Notes under the pieces: generated by a model
The model's database searches: none
What the model was told of the DNA's origin: nothing
What the model saw: the letters and a program-made list of their open reading frames with translations, nothing else
DNA from: Zygnema cylindricum
Taxonomy: Eukaryota; Streptophyta; Zygnematophyceae; Zygnematales; Zygnemataceae
NCBI GenBank assembly: GCA_037447655.1
Contig: JBBHKE010002370.1
Span: 408,148 to 472,147 of the forward strand
Direction of reading: 5' to 3'
DNA length: 64,000 bases
Position numbers and translations under genes: made by a program
Shown: in pieces, positions 1-11,329 of the stretch
How positions within the stretch are numbered: position 1 is the stretch's first letter
Layout: each line of letters opens with the position of its first letter

Positions 1-1356
1 AAGTGTGGGAAATGGAGAGAGGAGTTAGAGGCAGACTGCCTCTGCTTCTTTTTTGCATTTTACAAAACCTAGAAAATACTAAAATAACTTGTAATTTCTA
101 CAGAATATGTGAGCACTGATTATCTCAGCTGCAATATGGGGATGTTTATCCAAATTAGTGTTATATGCACAAATTAGCGCTTATTTTGTTCGCGTAAGGC
201 ATTTGAATCCAAAATAGAGTTATTAACACTAATTGTTTCTTTGAGTAAATTATTTTTTAACATTAATAGAGATTCACGGTGGACTCCATTTTCCCTCATT
301 TTCCCTCTATTTCTTTTTAGTTTTTTGTAATTTTTATTTCTACACAAAAAGTATACGAATTCTACAAAAAACAGTTGTTCAAATCGCGCGATATTTTCAA
401 TTTTTCAGATTTCTACGTACAATTCATGACTTTTGAAAAAATCGCAAAAAACCGCGGAGTACTTTCTGTCCGGTAAACAGAAAGGAAACTTTATGTTGTT
501 TTTGAAAAACTTAGTTTCGTGCGTACGGAGCGTTTCGTGCGTGCGCGTGTTCGCGTGCGTGCGCATTTACGCGATGTAGTGTGGAGGTTCGAATAGATTT
601 GCGGATTGGGGGAGTAAATGTACGAAGAAAATTAAATGTACGTGAAGGACTAATTGAGTGGCGCGGAATGCGCAATGTAAATGGACGGCGGATCGCGAAG
701 CGATCCGATTTGAAATTTTCGAAGTGTGAAAATGTACGCATGGCGTACGAAACAAAATGCGACAAGCGCATTTATTACAAGGGACGCGCTTGCGGTACGA
801 AAATGATTTCGATTGTACGAGGTTTCGACAAGTGGATTTTTATGACCACGCGGCGCGACATCAAGGGTGCCGATTAAGAGCGACGGACGGCGGATATAGG
901 CTGCCGAGATTTTTATGTAGTGGTGACGCGAAATCGCGTCAATCACACGATATTTATTTTTGGACGTTCCGGATTGTTTGACAAGTGATTCGTGGTACAC
1001 GTGGAAGGCGGATGGCGTCCGCCGATATTTTTAAGGGACCACATTGTACTTTTGTGTCGGTTCGGTTTGGTGCGAGCGCCGACCGGTATTCATTTGTTCG
1101 AGTCGCACGCTGGTCGATTGCGAGGAAATGTTGGTTCGCGAAGCGTGACGCGATTTTTTCGTCCGCGGAAGTAATTTATGTGTACGACAAAGCGGCAATA
1201 CCTTTGTACGGCCGATCTTGCTACGATCTTGTCAATGTAAAAATTGCTAGTATGAAGTCAAAGTCGGTCAACGCATTCTAAAAACTTTTGAATTTTGTTC
1301 CGTGCGCATGTTCGTTATTTTTCGGGCGTTTCATGCATGCGTTTTTATCCGCATGA
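1..1356. other. Repeat-derived DNA, no supportable gene
   Basis: I see no host gene here. About 107-480 repeats at 6919-7233. About 371-480 matches the terminal region of the hAT family whose full copy lies at 39289-42293. About 1250-1356 matches the repeat end that recurs near 30259 and 42310 (starting AGTATGAAGTCAAAG). The short open frames between 581 and 1281 run through GTAC-rich repeat sequence, overlap on both strands and resemble no protein I know. Confidence 0.6.
107..480 (+). repeat. Dispersed direct repeat, copy 1
   Basis: Near-identical to 6919-7233, starting at GTGAGCACTGATTATCTCAG, through GATTCACGGTGGACTCC and on to CTTTCTGTCCGGTAAAC. Copy 1 carries about 60 extra bases of T-rich sequence after position 285. 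Its second half contains a GTTGTTCAAATCGCGCGAT terminus shared with the hAT element at 39289-42293. Confidence 0.8.
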
Positions 1357-2062
1357 GGGTAACATTCTATTAGACGAAAAGTGGGGTTCGTTACTGGACG
1401 CCGTACATTTTCGTACAATGCCGTACATAGATGTACTAATTTTATTTTTTTTGTCAACAAAACATCGTTACTGGAAAGTTGTCGACAAGCTCCAATGATG
1501 TAGGCGTCATTCTTGACCGTTGGATGTTTCACTTTTTTAGATCCGCGAAGCAATCGCGCACATCATCCAGTGGCCCCCAACTCTCCTCGCGAGGAGAGTG
1601 GGGGCCCACTCGATGATTACCATTGGTACACGTGAAAAAGCAAAAAAAAAACTACTTTGACCAAGCGATCACAAGCGTACACGTCATACAGGCCATGTGC
1701 CACCTGCCACGCTGGATGAAGGTCAGTCCAAAATATCCTCGCACGCTCCGTCTGACATCCACCAACATTCAAAGTTTGCCACGTCCTTTTGCCATTCCAT
1801 TTCGAAATTTTGATTTTCATTTTAAAAATCAAAATCTAGCCGCAAACTTGACCTACGAATCATGCCGTACAGGTATTTCGTTCTGACTTTACGTTTGTAG
1901 ATTCTTTTAAGATTTTCGGAATCTGGAACTCTAACCTATGTTGCGCCAATCATAACTGGGGAAGGTTCGTTACTGGCCCGACAAAATGGAGCGGACTTCC
2001 AGTAAACGTTGTCAGTAGACTTGTTCGTACATTTACTGGGACCGCCTAATGGAATGTTACTC
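1357..2062. mobile_element. Non-autonomous Harbinger-like element, 706 bp
   Basis: The ends form an imperfect terminal inverted repeat: GGGTAACATTCTATTAGACG on the left against GAGTAACATTCCATTAGGCG read inward from the right, 17 of 20 matching. TGA stands immediately outside both ends (1354-1356 and 2063-2065), a 3-bp target duplication as in the PIF/Harbinger group, which normally favours TWA. The element has the same length class and right-end sequence as the 705-bp element at 32129-32833. It has no transposase and contains the palindrome at 1562-1617. It interrupts an older repeat end that resumes as GAGACATCTA at 2064. Confidence 0.7.
1562..1617. repeat. 56-bp palindrome (hairpin)
   Basis: Two 28-base arms meet at CTCG/CGAG (centre between 1589 and 1590) with only a few mismatches and no loop. 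It lies inside the Harbinger-like element 1357-2062, so it is probably a structural part of that element rather than a host terminator. Confidence 0.8.
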
Positions 2063-2099
2063 TGAGACATCTACGGCCAACATCATATAATCGGACATT

Positions 2100-4900
2100 C
2101 ATGAACGGAGGATGACGGCTGAAGACTCTTTAGTGCAGGTGGCGGCTTTATCTTTATTCATTGACAAGATCGAGCATCTAAGATCTGACGGTTAAGAACG
2201 ATTGCCGAGGGAGTACCTTGATATTACCCGTTTGCTGACGGTAGCAGAGAGACAAAGCTACCCGTTTGCTGACGTGGGCCGTGGGACAAAGCTACCCGTT
2301 TGGTGACGTCGGTCGGGGAACACGCCGTTTAGGGGTGCACACAAACAGAAAGTCGGCCTATTTAAAGATTTTCAAACGGACGACCAAAGGTCTATAATTT
2401 GCATAAAGATACCGTTCATAAATCATTTTGGCCCTTAAGGTATTTTAGTCTAAATTTTACTTTTAAACTGGATACAAACCGGATTATAATAGGAAGTATA
2501 CAAGGCTCCATAGGCTTCAATGCGGTTCACATAGTACTACAGTATTTATCGCAAAATACGACAAAGTATTTCCAGTTTTCATGGCTCATAATTCTGAGAA
2601 ACATGAAACCATCGACTTACTTATTTGACTAGCGGTTTGTAACCGTACTGAACCCTAGACAGCCATGAATGCCAGAATATTCTACACCGGTTTGAAACCG
2701 TTGGATATTTGCGATGTAACATAATAGCTAAAGTATTACTCGACGTAATCATTACCATCGGACGCTGAAATGATTACGATCTTTAAGGTAATGAGTTAGG
2801 GTGCGTCTCTATATGCCAAAGTAAGGGTTTTTTCCTATCGTTTTCCTGTAAAACTTAGAGCCGTGCCGCGTAAGATTCAACCGTACAAAAAATATAAAAA
2901 AAAGAGAAGTACGTTTTGCGTCATCGTCAAATTTAGGATGTACTACATGTTGTCGTCTTGTGTTCTTCGACCCCCGGCAACGCCGAAAAACGTCATCTTC
3001 AAACTTTTCTTTAAAACACAAGGACGATGTGTTTTAAAACAAAGTATTTTTGAGAAACAAATAAAAACATGTATTCGCAAGTGTAAAAAAAAAAAAAAAA
3101 ATCAAACGAATTTAAGCGACGGACGAAAGGTACACTATTCGTTATATTTTGTCCGTTTGTGTCCGTCAAAGTACACAAGTTGTGTTGTTTTGTCGCATTT
3201 CGATATGTACGGATTTTTTCATTCCAGGGGTCTGAAAATTATGATGCCAGTTCACGGAAACGTGAGAAATCTCTAAGGGCGCCCCAACAAGTCGCACGCG
3301 CCGCTTCTCTCACGCAGACTCGTATTGTCTCTTTCAAACGTCACTATTCCTCATCCTTCCACCAAGCGGCTTTACGCTGACCGGTGGGAAGCTGGAGAAA
3401 TCTTTTTTTGCATACAAAAATTGAAAACCCACAATTATCATTGCTAAGTTTTTTAACCCGAACAAAGGCGGAATTTTGTTATGATTCTTAATATTTTTTT
3501 TTTGTTTTTTTTTATTATCTTTAATTCTCTACACAATAATGGAAAAAGCAATGCATCCACTGAGAGTTAAAAATAAAACTTAAATTTATGGTGATTATAT
3601 CAAATATGAGATATGTTTCTCAAATAGGAAGAGAGGTACAAAGCACGTGGAAATTGCCAAAAAGGCAACCGTACAGGGAAGGCAACGTCAGCCATGGACA
3701 GCATCCATGGACAAAGGGTTCAAAAGGTAAATGTCTACAACTGTCACATAAAATTATGCGACGTCATTGACAATTTTTGAACAATCGGGTGCGTCATCAC
3801 AAATTTTAAACGTTGACAGCCGTCACGGGCATTGTCAACGCATATAATCGTCACACCCTTAAGTAACAATTTTTTTTGTTACACATAGGGACACCTGAAA
3901 TCCGGGTCCGCCGGATCTGCACTAAAAAACAAAGTAATTCCCCTAAGTTTCAAGTATGTGGAGACGCACCCTTATTGAGTTTATGAACCGCTACAAGAAT
4001 TGTTGCGTATTTTACAAACTTAGATAGTGACACGTGTAGCATCGCATCGATCCGATTGGTCGTATGAACAGTCCTGGTGCAAGCGATGGCAAAGGCGATT
4101 GCGGCTGACGTGGCGGATGATATCACAGGGTATAATTCGATGATGAAAATGTTTTTGAAGACGATCGTCACGCACCCCAGTTGGAGCAAGCCTGGAACTA
4201 AGGTACTAATTCTTTCCCGCACAAACGCGGATTTTTAAACGAGGAACATTAATTGCCCAATGTCATCTTTATACAAATTATAGACCTTTGGTCGTCCGTT
4301 TGAAAACCTTTAAATAAGCCGACTTTTTGTTCATCTGCACCCCTAAACAACGTGTCATTAGGCCGACGTCAGCAAACAGGTAACGTTGTCCTTCGGCCCA
4401 TGTCAACGATCAGGTAGCTTTGTCCCTCGGCCAACGTCACTAAACGAGTACCTTCAAAACGGCCAACCGTATGTTTCAAGAAGTACGATTTCGTGCCGTT
4501 CATTTTTTGCTCGATTTTGCGTCAATCGTTGTGTTGTTTTGGGTCGCGTCTACAAATGTCCGTACAGACGTCTAAAATAGTACAATAGTACTTCAAACGT
4601 TTCGATAAACATGACACGGTCCATGCGCGTGTAACGGGGCACGATCAACGAGCACGATAAACAGGATACGGTCCATGCCCGTGTCACGGGCATTGATTTG
4701 ACGTCATAAGACGGTTAACTTAGTCCCTCGGTCGGCCTCACCGATCAGGTAACTTTCAAAGTACCCCATCAACAATCGTTTTTGAGCGTTAGATCGTGGA
4801 TACTTGATCGGTCAATGAATAGAGATAATGTTGCCGCCTGTAATGAGTATTTAGCCGTCTATCTTTCGTTCGTGACCATCTGATCATAGCTGTTCAAAAG
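2100..4900. repeat. Large inverted-repeat (foldback-type) element
   Basis: The sequence around 2230-2415 (ACCCGTTTGCTGACG, CGTTTAGGGGTGCAC, ACGACCAAAGGTCTATAA) returns inverted at about 4267-4450. The outer part around 2100-2190 returns inverted at about 4785-4900. Arm identity is moderate, so this is an old element. The middle holds a younger Harbinger-like insertion (2799-3971). I find no coding sequence or clean target duplication for the outer element, so its class is open. Confidence 0.6.
2799..3971. mobile_element. Non-autonomous Harbinger-like element, 1173 bp
   Basis: The left end GGGTGCGTCTCTATATG and the inward-read right end GGGTGCGTCTCCACATA form terminal inverted repeats. TTA flanks both sides (2796-2798 and 3972-3974), the 3-bp duplication typical of PIF/Harbinger elements. 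Related left ends, followed by CCCATGTG and AAAGTAA, occur near 5247 and 35902, so it belongs to a small family. No transposase domain is visible; the lysine-rich frame at 2863-3276 is not convincing. Confidence 0.7.
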
Positions 4901-5140
4901 ATAACCGCCGTTTTCAATAAGTACGATTTCGTGCCTTCAATTCTTTGCTCAATTTACCGTCAATCGCTGTGAAATTTTGGGTCGCCTCTACAAATGTACG
5001 TATGAACGTCTTGAATAGTACAATAGTACTGTACTTGCACCTTTTGATAAATAGTAAACGGTCCATGCGCGTGTAATGAGCATGATAAACGGGCATGATA
5101 AAACAGGACACGGTCCATGCCTGTGTAATGGGCATTGATT
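4480..5140 (+). repeat. Diverged tandem duplication, period about 435 bp
   Basis: About 4480-4705 is repeated at about 4910-5140. Both contain AGTACGATTTCGTGCC, then GGGTCGC.TCTACAAATGT, ATAGTACAATAGTACT, and two ACGGTCCATGC motifs. The copies are clearly diverged. Confidence 0.7.
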
Positions 5141-6918
5141 TACTAGATATAAACAAACTTCAGAAAGAAGGCACCGATAGACCGATAGCAAATGGAATGG
5201 AAAATTGTTTACTACCGTCAAAGGCTACAATTGGAAAAACCCAAAAGAACTAAGGGCGCTTTCCCATGTGATAAAGTAAAGGTTTTCTCTTGTTGTTTTT
5301 TTCCAAAACTTAGACCACAACGAAAAAATCTGCAACTGTACCAAAAAGATGAAATTACCACAGTACAATTTGAGTAAACTTGAAACTCCAAATGTACTCC
5401 CGTTTGTCGTTTAACGTGTTATGACCCACTTTCGCGTCACTACAACTCATCTTCAAACTTCTTCTACGATTTTTTAAAGAGGCAAAATATTATAAACATG
5501 CAAAAAGAAATAGACTTCTACTCCTATGAAGTTTAACTTAATTAACATGTTATAAAGTAATACATAAGTTTGTTTCCAAACTAAATTAAAGTAACTACCC
5601 GTCTACTTGGAACGACATTATTAAATATATATTTAGCAAAACTTTGTTTCAATCCTCATAATAATCAAAGATAATAGCACCCAAACAAAACCAGAGTTAA
5701 TATCATTTGTATGTTAAAAAAAAAGTTTAAAAGCAATAAATATCAGAATGAAATGAGTTAATAAACTAACATGAACATAAAGAAATTAACTAGTACCAAA
5801 GATTATAAACCGTAGTGATTTTCAGTAGTACGAAACAAGCATCCACGTAAAGTACATCGTGAATCGCTTATAATATAGAAAAGTTATTGGAGAAAGAAAC
5901 AAATAGTGTTGCTAACTTTAGTTTGGGTTTAAGGGTATGTTGTCAACAAAATTACACTAATTTATGATACTAATTTGGATACATATTCCTATATTGTGGC
6001 CGATATAGTTTGTTTTCACATAGTGGACGTTTGAATATATTAAAACAAGTTCGCGCTTTTTCCCACTTCTTTATTACTACAAATAGAAATTGAGTGCGAA
6101 ATAACGAACAGTTATAGTGCAAATTGACACGTTTCATACACTACACTTATTTATAAACAATCCAACATTTGGAAATTGACACCAGTTAAATTAGGACTAT
6201 AATAAAGTAAAGGAAAAGTACAATTATTAATTATGTTTTAGATTCGATGGTCGTACTTTAGTGCCGCCGAATTAGTGTTATTAACAATAATAACGATTAA
6301 GGCTGCTGCTGCATTGTTGTACATAAAAGTTTACACTGTGGGCCATATAGGTACCTAACGTTTTAAACGCACGCAAGGAACGTAAAAAAAAAATGAACTT
6401 GCGCAAGGAAAAAATGTAATTTTAAAAATAATGAGTTGACCGAATTTTACTTTATAGTAAAAGTAAAAATAGAAACATATTCAATAAAAAATTACAACTA
6501 TACCTTAATCGAAACGAAACGAAACACATTTCGACGTCACTTCAAATATCTCTATTTCTCAACATCGTGAATCCTTATTAGCGTTAATAACACTAAATAG
6601 GCGCCCGCAACTCTTGAGCCTCAAACCTAATATATTATTAATAACTCTGTTTTTTTTTTACGTCAATATAAGTACTGTTTAATTAGCGTTAATTACTATG
6701 GTTTTGACTGTTTTTAAATAGTGTAATGTCTTAAATTTGTTAGTCCATACTAAAACTGCTCATTATTTTTTAAAGACGTACAAAATAAGTGTTAGATAGT
6801 GGCGTTGACATGAGAAATTGAGTGGGTCTCCAAGTGAAGGTGCACTCAGATTCAATTCCAAGTCACAAAGACGAGGGAAAATAGCGAGAACATATTCTCA
6901 CATGTTCAATCGTTGAAA
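5141..6918. other. AT-rich intergenic DNA, no gene seen
   Basis: This stretch has no convincing open frame. It contains scattered remnants of the CACCGYGAATCGTTATTAG terminal motif (near 5857 and 6563) and a Harbinger-family left-end remnant near 5247. Otherwise I see nothing in it. Confidence 0.55.
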
Positions 6919-7233
6919 ATGTGAGCACCGATTATCTCAGCTGCAATATGGGGATGTTTATCCAAATTAGTGTTATATGCACAAATTAGCGCTTATTTTG
7001 TTGGCGTTAGGCATTTGAACCCAAAATAGAGCTATTTTCACTAATTGTTTCTTTACATAAATTATTTTTTAACTTTAATAGAGATTCACGGTGGACTCCA
7101 TTAGTATACGAATTCTACAAATCGATGTTGTTCATATCGCGCGATTTTTTCATTTTTTCCGATTTCTACGTATAATTCGTGACTTTTGAAAAAATCGCAA
7201 AAAACCGCGAAGTACTTTCTGTCCGGTAAACTA
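6919..7233 (+). repeat. Dispersed direct repeat, copy 2
   Basis: Second copy of 107-480, lacking the T-rich insert. It runs directly into hAT-type terminal sequence. Confidence 0.8.
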
Positions 7234-7604
7234 AACGGAAAATTTACGGGAAATGTACGGTATTTTACAGGAAATGTACGGATTTTTACAAAAAGATACG
7301 TTGCACTTCTCAGTACTTTATGTTCGGTAAACTGAACATAACTTTTTCGGAAAATGTACGGAATTATACGGAAATGTACGGAATTTTACCGAAAATGTAC
7401 AAACTTTTACGAAAAGAGACATTGCAGTGTTGCGCCATATGCGCGCGGTAAGTTTGAATTTTGTACGATCGTACGGAATTTATGTACACGTACGGGATAG
7501 TACGGATACAGAATCATTAACGATTTTTTAAAATCGTTCAATGCGTTACTTAAGTATAATTCGGCGCGATCGAATCGTTAGGACTAAACTGTTTGAACAA
7601 CTAT
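7125..7604. mobile_element. Short non-autonomous hAT-like element (probable)
   Basis: The right end TTGAACAACTATG (about 7592-7604) and the left TGTTGTTCATATCGCGCGA (about 7129) match the two ends of the autonomous hAT copy at 39289-42293. The interior is rich in GTACGGAAATGTACGG and carries no coding sequence. I could not find a clear 8-bp target duplication, so the borders are approximate. Confidence 0.5.
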
Positions 7605-7718
7605 GCAAAAAAATCATAAACTAAAAAAATTAACGCATTTTCGTAAAAAAATATCCGTACGTTTGGTACCACTATGCTGTGGGCGAAACCCAATAAACTA
7701 TCCACGTAAGGACACACA

Positions 7719-7812
7719 TGTGAGGCATGTGAGGCATGCGAGGCATGTGAGGCACGTGAGGCATATGAGGCATGTGAGGCATGTGAGGCATGTGAGGCAT
7801 GTGAGGCATGTG
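7719..7812 (+). repeat. 9-bp tandem repeat (ATGTGAGGC)n
   Basis: About ten units of ATGTGAGGC with few substitutions. It gives repetitive (HVR)n or (SHA)n translations on the two strands, which explains the overlapping open frames at 7601-8149. I do not regard either as a gene. Confidence 0.9.
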
Positions 7813-8583
7813 GTATATCAAGTGTGCCAACATATGATGTTACATCCGATTTCACGAAAGCCCTCGATGCGCGAAATCCGACAAACGATCCATGCGCATC
7901 GATACCGACAGGCATGTGGCGTGTGTCGTATGTTATCGTACGGTGATACATCAAAGTACACATCGAACTTGGAAAGCTATCGACGTGGTGTATATAGTTG
8001 GTGATTGAGCCGTCGATGCGCCCCTTGAGTGATGAAGGCCGTACGATGCATTTTAAAAGGTACGCATCGCTAGATACTCGACAACGACTCTGTTTGAAGG
8101 GTCTTTGCCGCTTGCAAATTCTGGACTTGACCCCCGGAATGCCGTACATCCAAACGGAACGGTAAGGACCGTTAGTAGCAACGCGTTAAGAAAGTTCGTT
8201 GCTAGTCAAACGGCCAACAGATAACGGTCAACGGTACAGCCGCCGTCTCACAAGTGAAAAAGACCCGTTGGCAAGCCGTTAACGTTGCTGTCCGTTTGCG
8301 GCAGGTACAGTTAAATAATTTTGTGGAATCCGTACCCCTCAAACCGATGGGTACTATACAATAAAGTCACTCGTCAAGTTGTAGGGGCCCGAAGTCGGCT
8401 AAAATCCATCAAAAAACCGTACTTCGGGGACCAGCATCCTAGTCGTCCTTGAAGCCAATAGTTCTTTGCCACGCAAGCATTCGACTCGCACCCAACAAAG
8501 ATCCCAGTGTATGCGTGTTTTGGGGTCAAAATTCCCATTGGTACAGATGCCAAAGCCTCCATGCTTTATGGATAAGGTGTCGG

Positions 8584-10157
8584 CATAGATGTCCTATGCG
8601 CATAAAACGCACGGAGTAAACTAACGATAACTACGTACAGGAGTGCGCATAAAACAATTTCAAATTTTATAAAATTCGTGATAAAATTCGTACCTTACTT
8701 AGCATTCGTACAGTTTCGTACAGTTTCGTACAGCGTCCGTATATGTCGGTACATTTAAGGGTTATTAAAGGGTTTTAGGGGATTTTATGGTTTTTAGTAG
8801 TGTTGTGTATCGGTAAAAAAATTATCCGCGATAACACCGATACCGATAGTTATCGGTTATCGAACGGTCAGCGGTCCCGATATATTTGTACTTTTTGTAC
8901 TTTCTGTCCGGAGTGCTTTCTGTCCGGTAAACTGAACGGTAAACTTACGAGAATGTACGGTTTTTTACGGGAAATGTACGGAATTTGACAAAAAAATACG
9001 TTGCACTTTGTAGTACTTTTTAGGCGGTTAACTGAACATAAATTTTACGGGAACGTACGGAATTTTACTGATAAACTGATTATCATGGAACGGTAAAAAG
9101 ACGACGGACACAAAGTACAGCGGATGCAAAATAACATTATGCGCGCCGCCGGAATCGAACGGACAACATTCAATGAGAAAATACGACGGACAGTCAGCGT
9201 GGGCGCCGGCATCTCAGAATGGCTTCTTGGGCGGCTTTTGCCAAAAAAACCGACGGATTGACGCGTAGCAGGTTTCTAGTGGATCCCAAAAAATAAAAGG
9301 ACAAAGCCACGGCGTCGGATGTGAAACGTACATCGTTTTAACTAGAGCCGTACTAAAGCCGTACACATCTTATGCCGGCTACTATACTTTCGGCTTGTAC
9401 AAATGATCTGATTGGTAGGTACCTCAGGGGTTGTGAGTAGGGCGCGTCGGGGGAATAAGACGTACAGTTGAGTGTAATGCCGTGCATTTATCTGTACGGT
9501 TCGTACAGCTATCGCCGATAGTTATCGTTATCGGCGATAAGATCGATAGCGATATATCGTACCAATATATCGATTATCGGGTCCCCGAAAAAAAGCCAAT
9601 ATCGGTTATCGGCAAATCCTTACCGATACACAACACTAGTTTTTAGGGTAGATTTTAATACATTCTGTATATTTAATTACAACTGTTTTATATTTTTCGT
9701 ACATTTACGTACAGAATTCGTATTTCTTCGTACTTTTTACAATTATTACAGCAAGGGTTGTTGCCGTACATTTCCGTATTATTTAGTACAGCTGCGTTAT
9801 GTTGTCATACGGTTATTAACATAGCCGTACATTATCGTGCATTTTAGGGTTATTTAAGCGGGATTTTAGGGATCTTAGGGTACATTCTCGTACGTTCCCG
9901 TATATTTCAATACAACAGTCTTAGGTTTTATGTACTCTTACGGTTATCAGGGTATGGTTTCCGTATATTCTCGTACATTTCCGTATATCTTCCAAATTTT
10001 TTCAGATTTTTTAAGGATTTTTTAGAGTCACGCTTTCGTACATTTTTCGTACAATTCGTACAGTAAAAAAATACGAAATTTGTAAAAACTACAAAACAAG
10101 CGAATACTACAAAGTTTTCGGAAAAAAGTCCAAATCCGTACGAATTGGACATCTATG
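8584..10157. mobile_element. DNA transposon with CATAGATGTC ends, 1574 bp
   Basis: The left end CATAGATGTCCTATGCGCAT and right end GGACATCTATG are inverted repeats. The flanks GGTGTCGG (8576-8583) and GGCGTCGG (10158-10165) match at 7 of 8 positions, fitting an 8-bp target duplication (hAT-like). The interior has no transposase and hosts a second, younger element (8798-9638). Related ends occur near 2064, 25796, 27950, 30364, 35405, 42413 and 45836, so this is the most widespread terminal motif in the window. Confidence 0.7.
8798..9638. mobile_element. Nested non-autonomous hAT-type element, 841 bp
   Basis: The terminal inverted repeat TAGTGTTGTGTATCGGTAA is present at both ends (the right end reads TTACCGATACACAACACTA). 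A perfect 8-bp duplication GTTTTTAG flanks it (8790-8797 and 9639-9646), as expected for hAT elements. The subterminal DNA is rich in CGATA/TATCG palindromes. There is no coding sequence. Fragments of the same family lie near 14376, 28560-28617 and possibly 10788-11222. Confidence 0.88.
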
Positions 10158-10238
10158 GGCGTCGGTGAGTGTACCAATAACGCAACATCGTCTAAACAAC
10201 CTTATATTTGGCAAATAAAGAAGAGAGGCCCAAGCCTT

Positions 10239-10762
10239 AGGTCGCAAAAGTCAAAATTTTAGATAACCGAAACCGACCGTTTTTTTTTTTTTATATCTAA
10301 GTACCCGACGCCCGACCGGGTTATGTCACGCTCCAAACTTGTTAACCGTTACCCGAAACGCGTCAACGAAAATAAAAGTTAACCGAAACTCGATTCCTCG
10401 CGACTACCCGTACCCGCCCGTACCCGAAAAAGTACAAAATTAATGGTACATTTCCCTTATATCTTCCACGATACCAAGAGTACAAAGTACAATAATGTTG
10501 GATAGTGAGGACAATACAAAACTTTCATTTTTTTTTCGTTTTTTGCTTACCTGACCGTAACCGATTTTTTTTTTTTTGTGAATCAACCGCTCGAATCCGC
10601 CTAGCCCCCCAAATTTGGCACCCGAATCTGCCGAGCCCCCCAAATTTGGCACCCGAATCCGCTCAGCCCCCCAACTTTGGCACCCGAATCCGTTCCGGAT
10701 CCGACGCAGGCGGTCGGTTAACGGTCGGTTACGGTTTCGGTTAACCTTTTGCGACCTCTGAC
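10239..10762. mobile_element. Candidate inverted-repeat element
   Basis: AGGTCGCAAAAG followed by TAACCGAAACCG on the left is mirrored by CGGTTTCGGTTAACC and CTTTTGCGACCT on the right. No clean target duplication is visible. The interior includes the 31-bp tandem repeat at 10592-10690. Confidence 0.45.
10592..10690 (+). repeat. 31-bp tandem repeat, about 3 copies
   Basis: Units starting CGAATC at 10592, 10623, 10654 and 10685 each contain AGCCCCCCAAATTTGGCAC with minor changes. Confidence 0.85.
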
Positions 10763-10787
10763 CCAAAGATATACAAGCCTATATGTT

Positions 10788-11222
10788 TATTGTTGTGTAT
10801 CGAGAGCCTCTTGACGATATTAAATATGCTCCATTTTTTACCTATGGATAATCGGTATATGGTTCTGCTATGTCGATAAAATTAATATAAAATACGATGG
10901 ACGGCTATGAGTTGTTGGGCGGACAAGTATAGCGATATTTATGTACGTCGGTTTGTTGAAGAATTTCAACGCCCCACCCCCCTTTCTCTCCCATCGGACG
11001 GCCCCGCGGCGTGGGGGATGGAGGGGGGGAAGAGTGAGGGTCTGTACTGTATTATGTAAGGTCAACTTTTGTACTGCATTTGTACGGACACCCGCCCCCC
11101 ACCAAGTATATCGCGGTAATTTTTGCTGGTCTCGAAGCGATATATCGGGCCCTTTTACCATTGGATATTCAATATATCAAATATCAACTTTATCTCGATA
11201 AAAAAATTGTCGATACACGATA
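10788..11222. mobile_element. Degenerate relative of the TAGTGTTGTGTATCGG family
   Basis: The left part ATTGTTGTGTATCGAGAG and right part ATTGTCGATACACGATAC are inverted relatives of the ends of the 841-bp element at 8798-9638. The right end also has an AGCGATATATCGGG block shared with that family. I find no target duplication. Confidence 0.35.
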
Positions 11223-11329
11223 CTACTATAGAGTGAAGGAAATTGCTCTATCTTATTACACCCATGTGAATGATATGTGCATATTCATTTGCCATATTTA
11301 CTTATTGGAAAATGAGTTATTTTAACCTT

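Noticed and set aside
581-1281. Overlapping short ORFs on both strands
   Set aside because: They lie in GTAC-rich repeat DNA, with no splice signals, no family resemblance and mutual overlap.
7601-8149. 182-codon minus-strand ORF with SHA repeats, and the overlapping plus-strand ORF
   Set aside because: Both arise from the 9-bp tandem repeat plus chance open frame; no domain is recognised.
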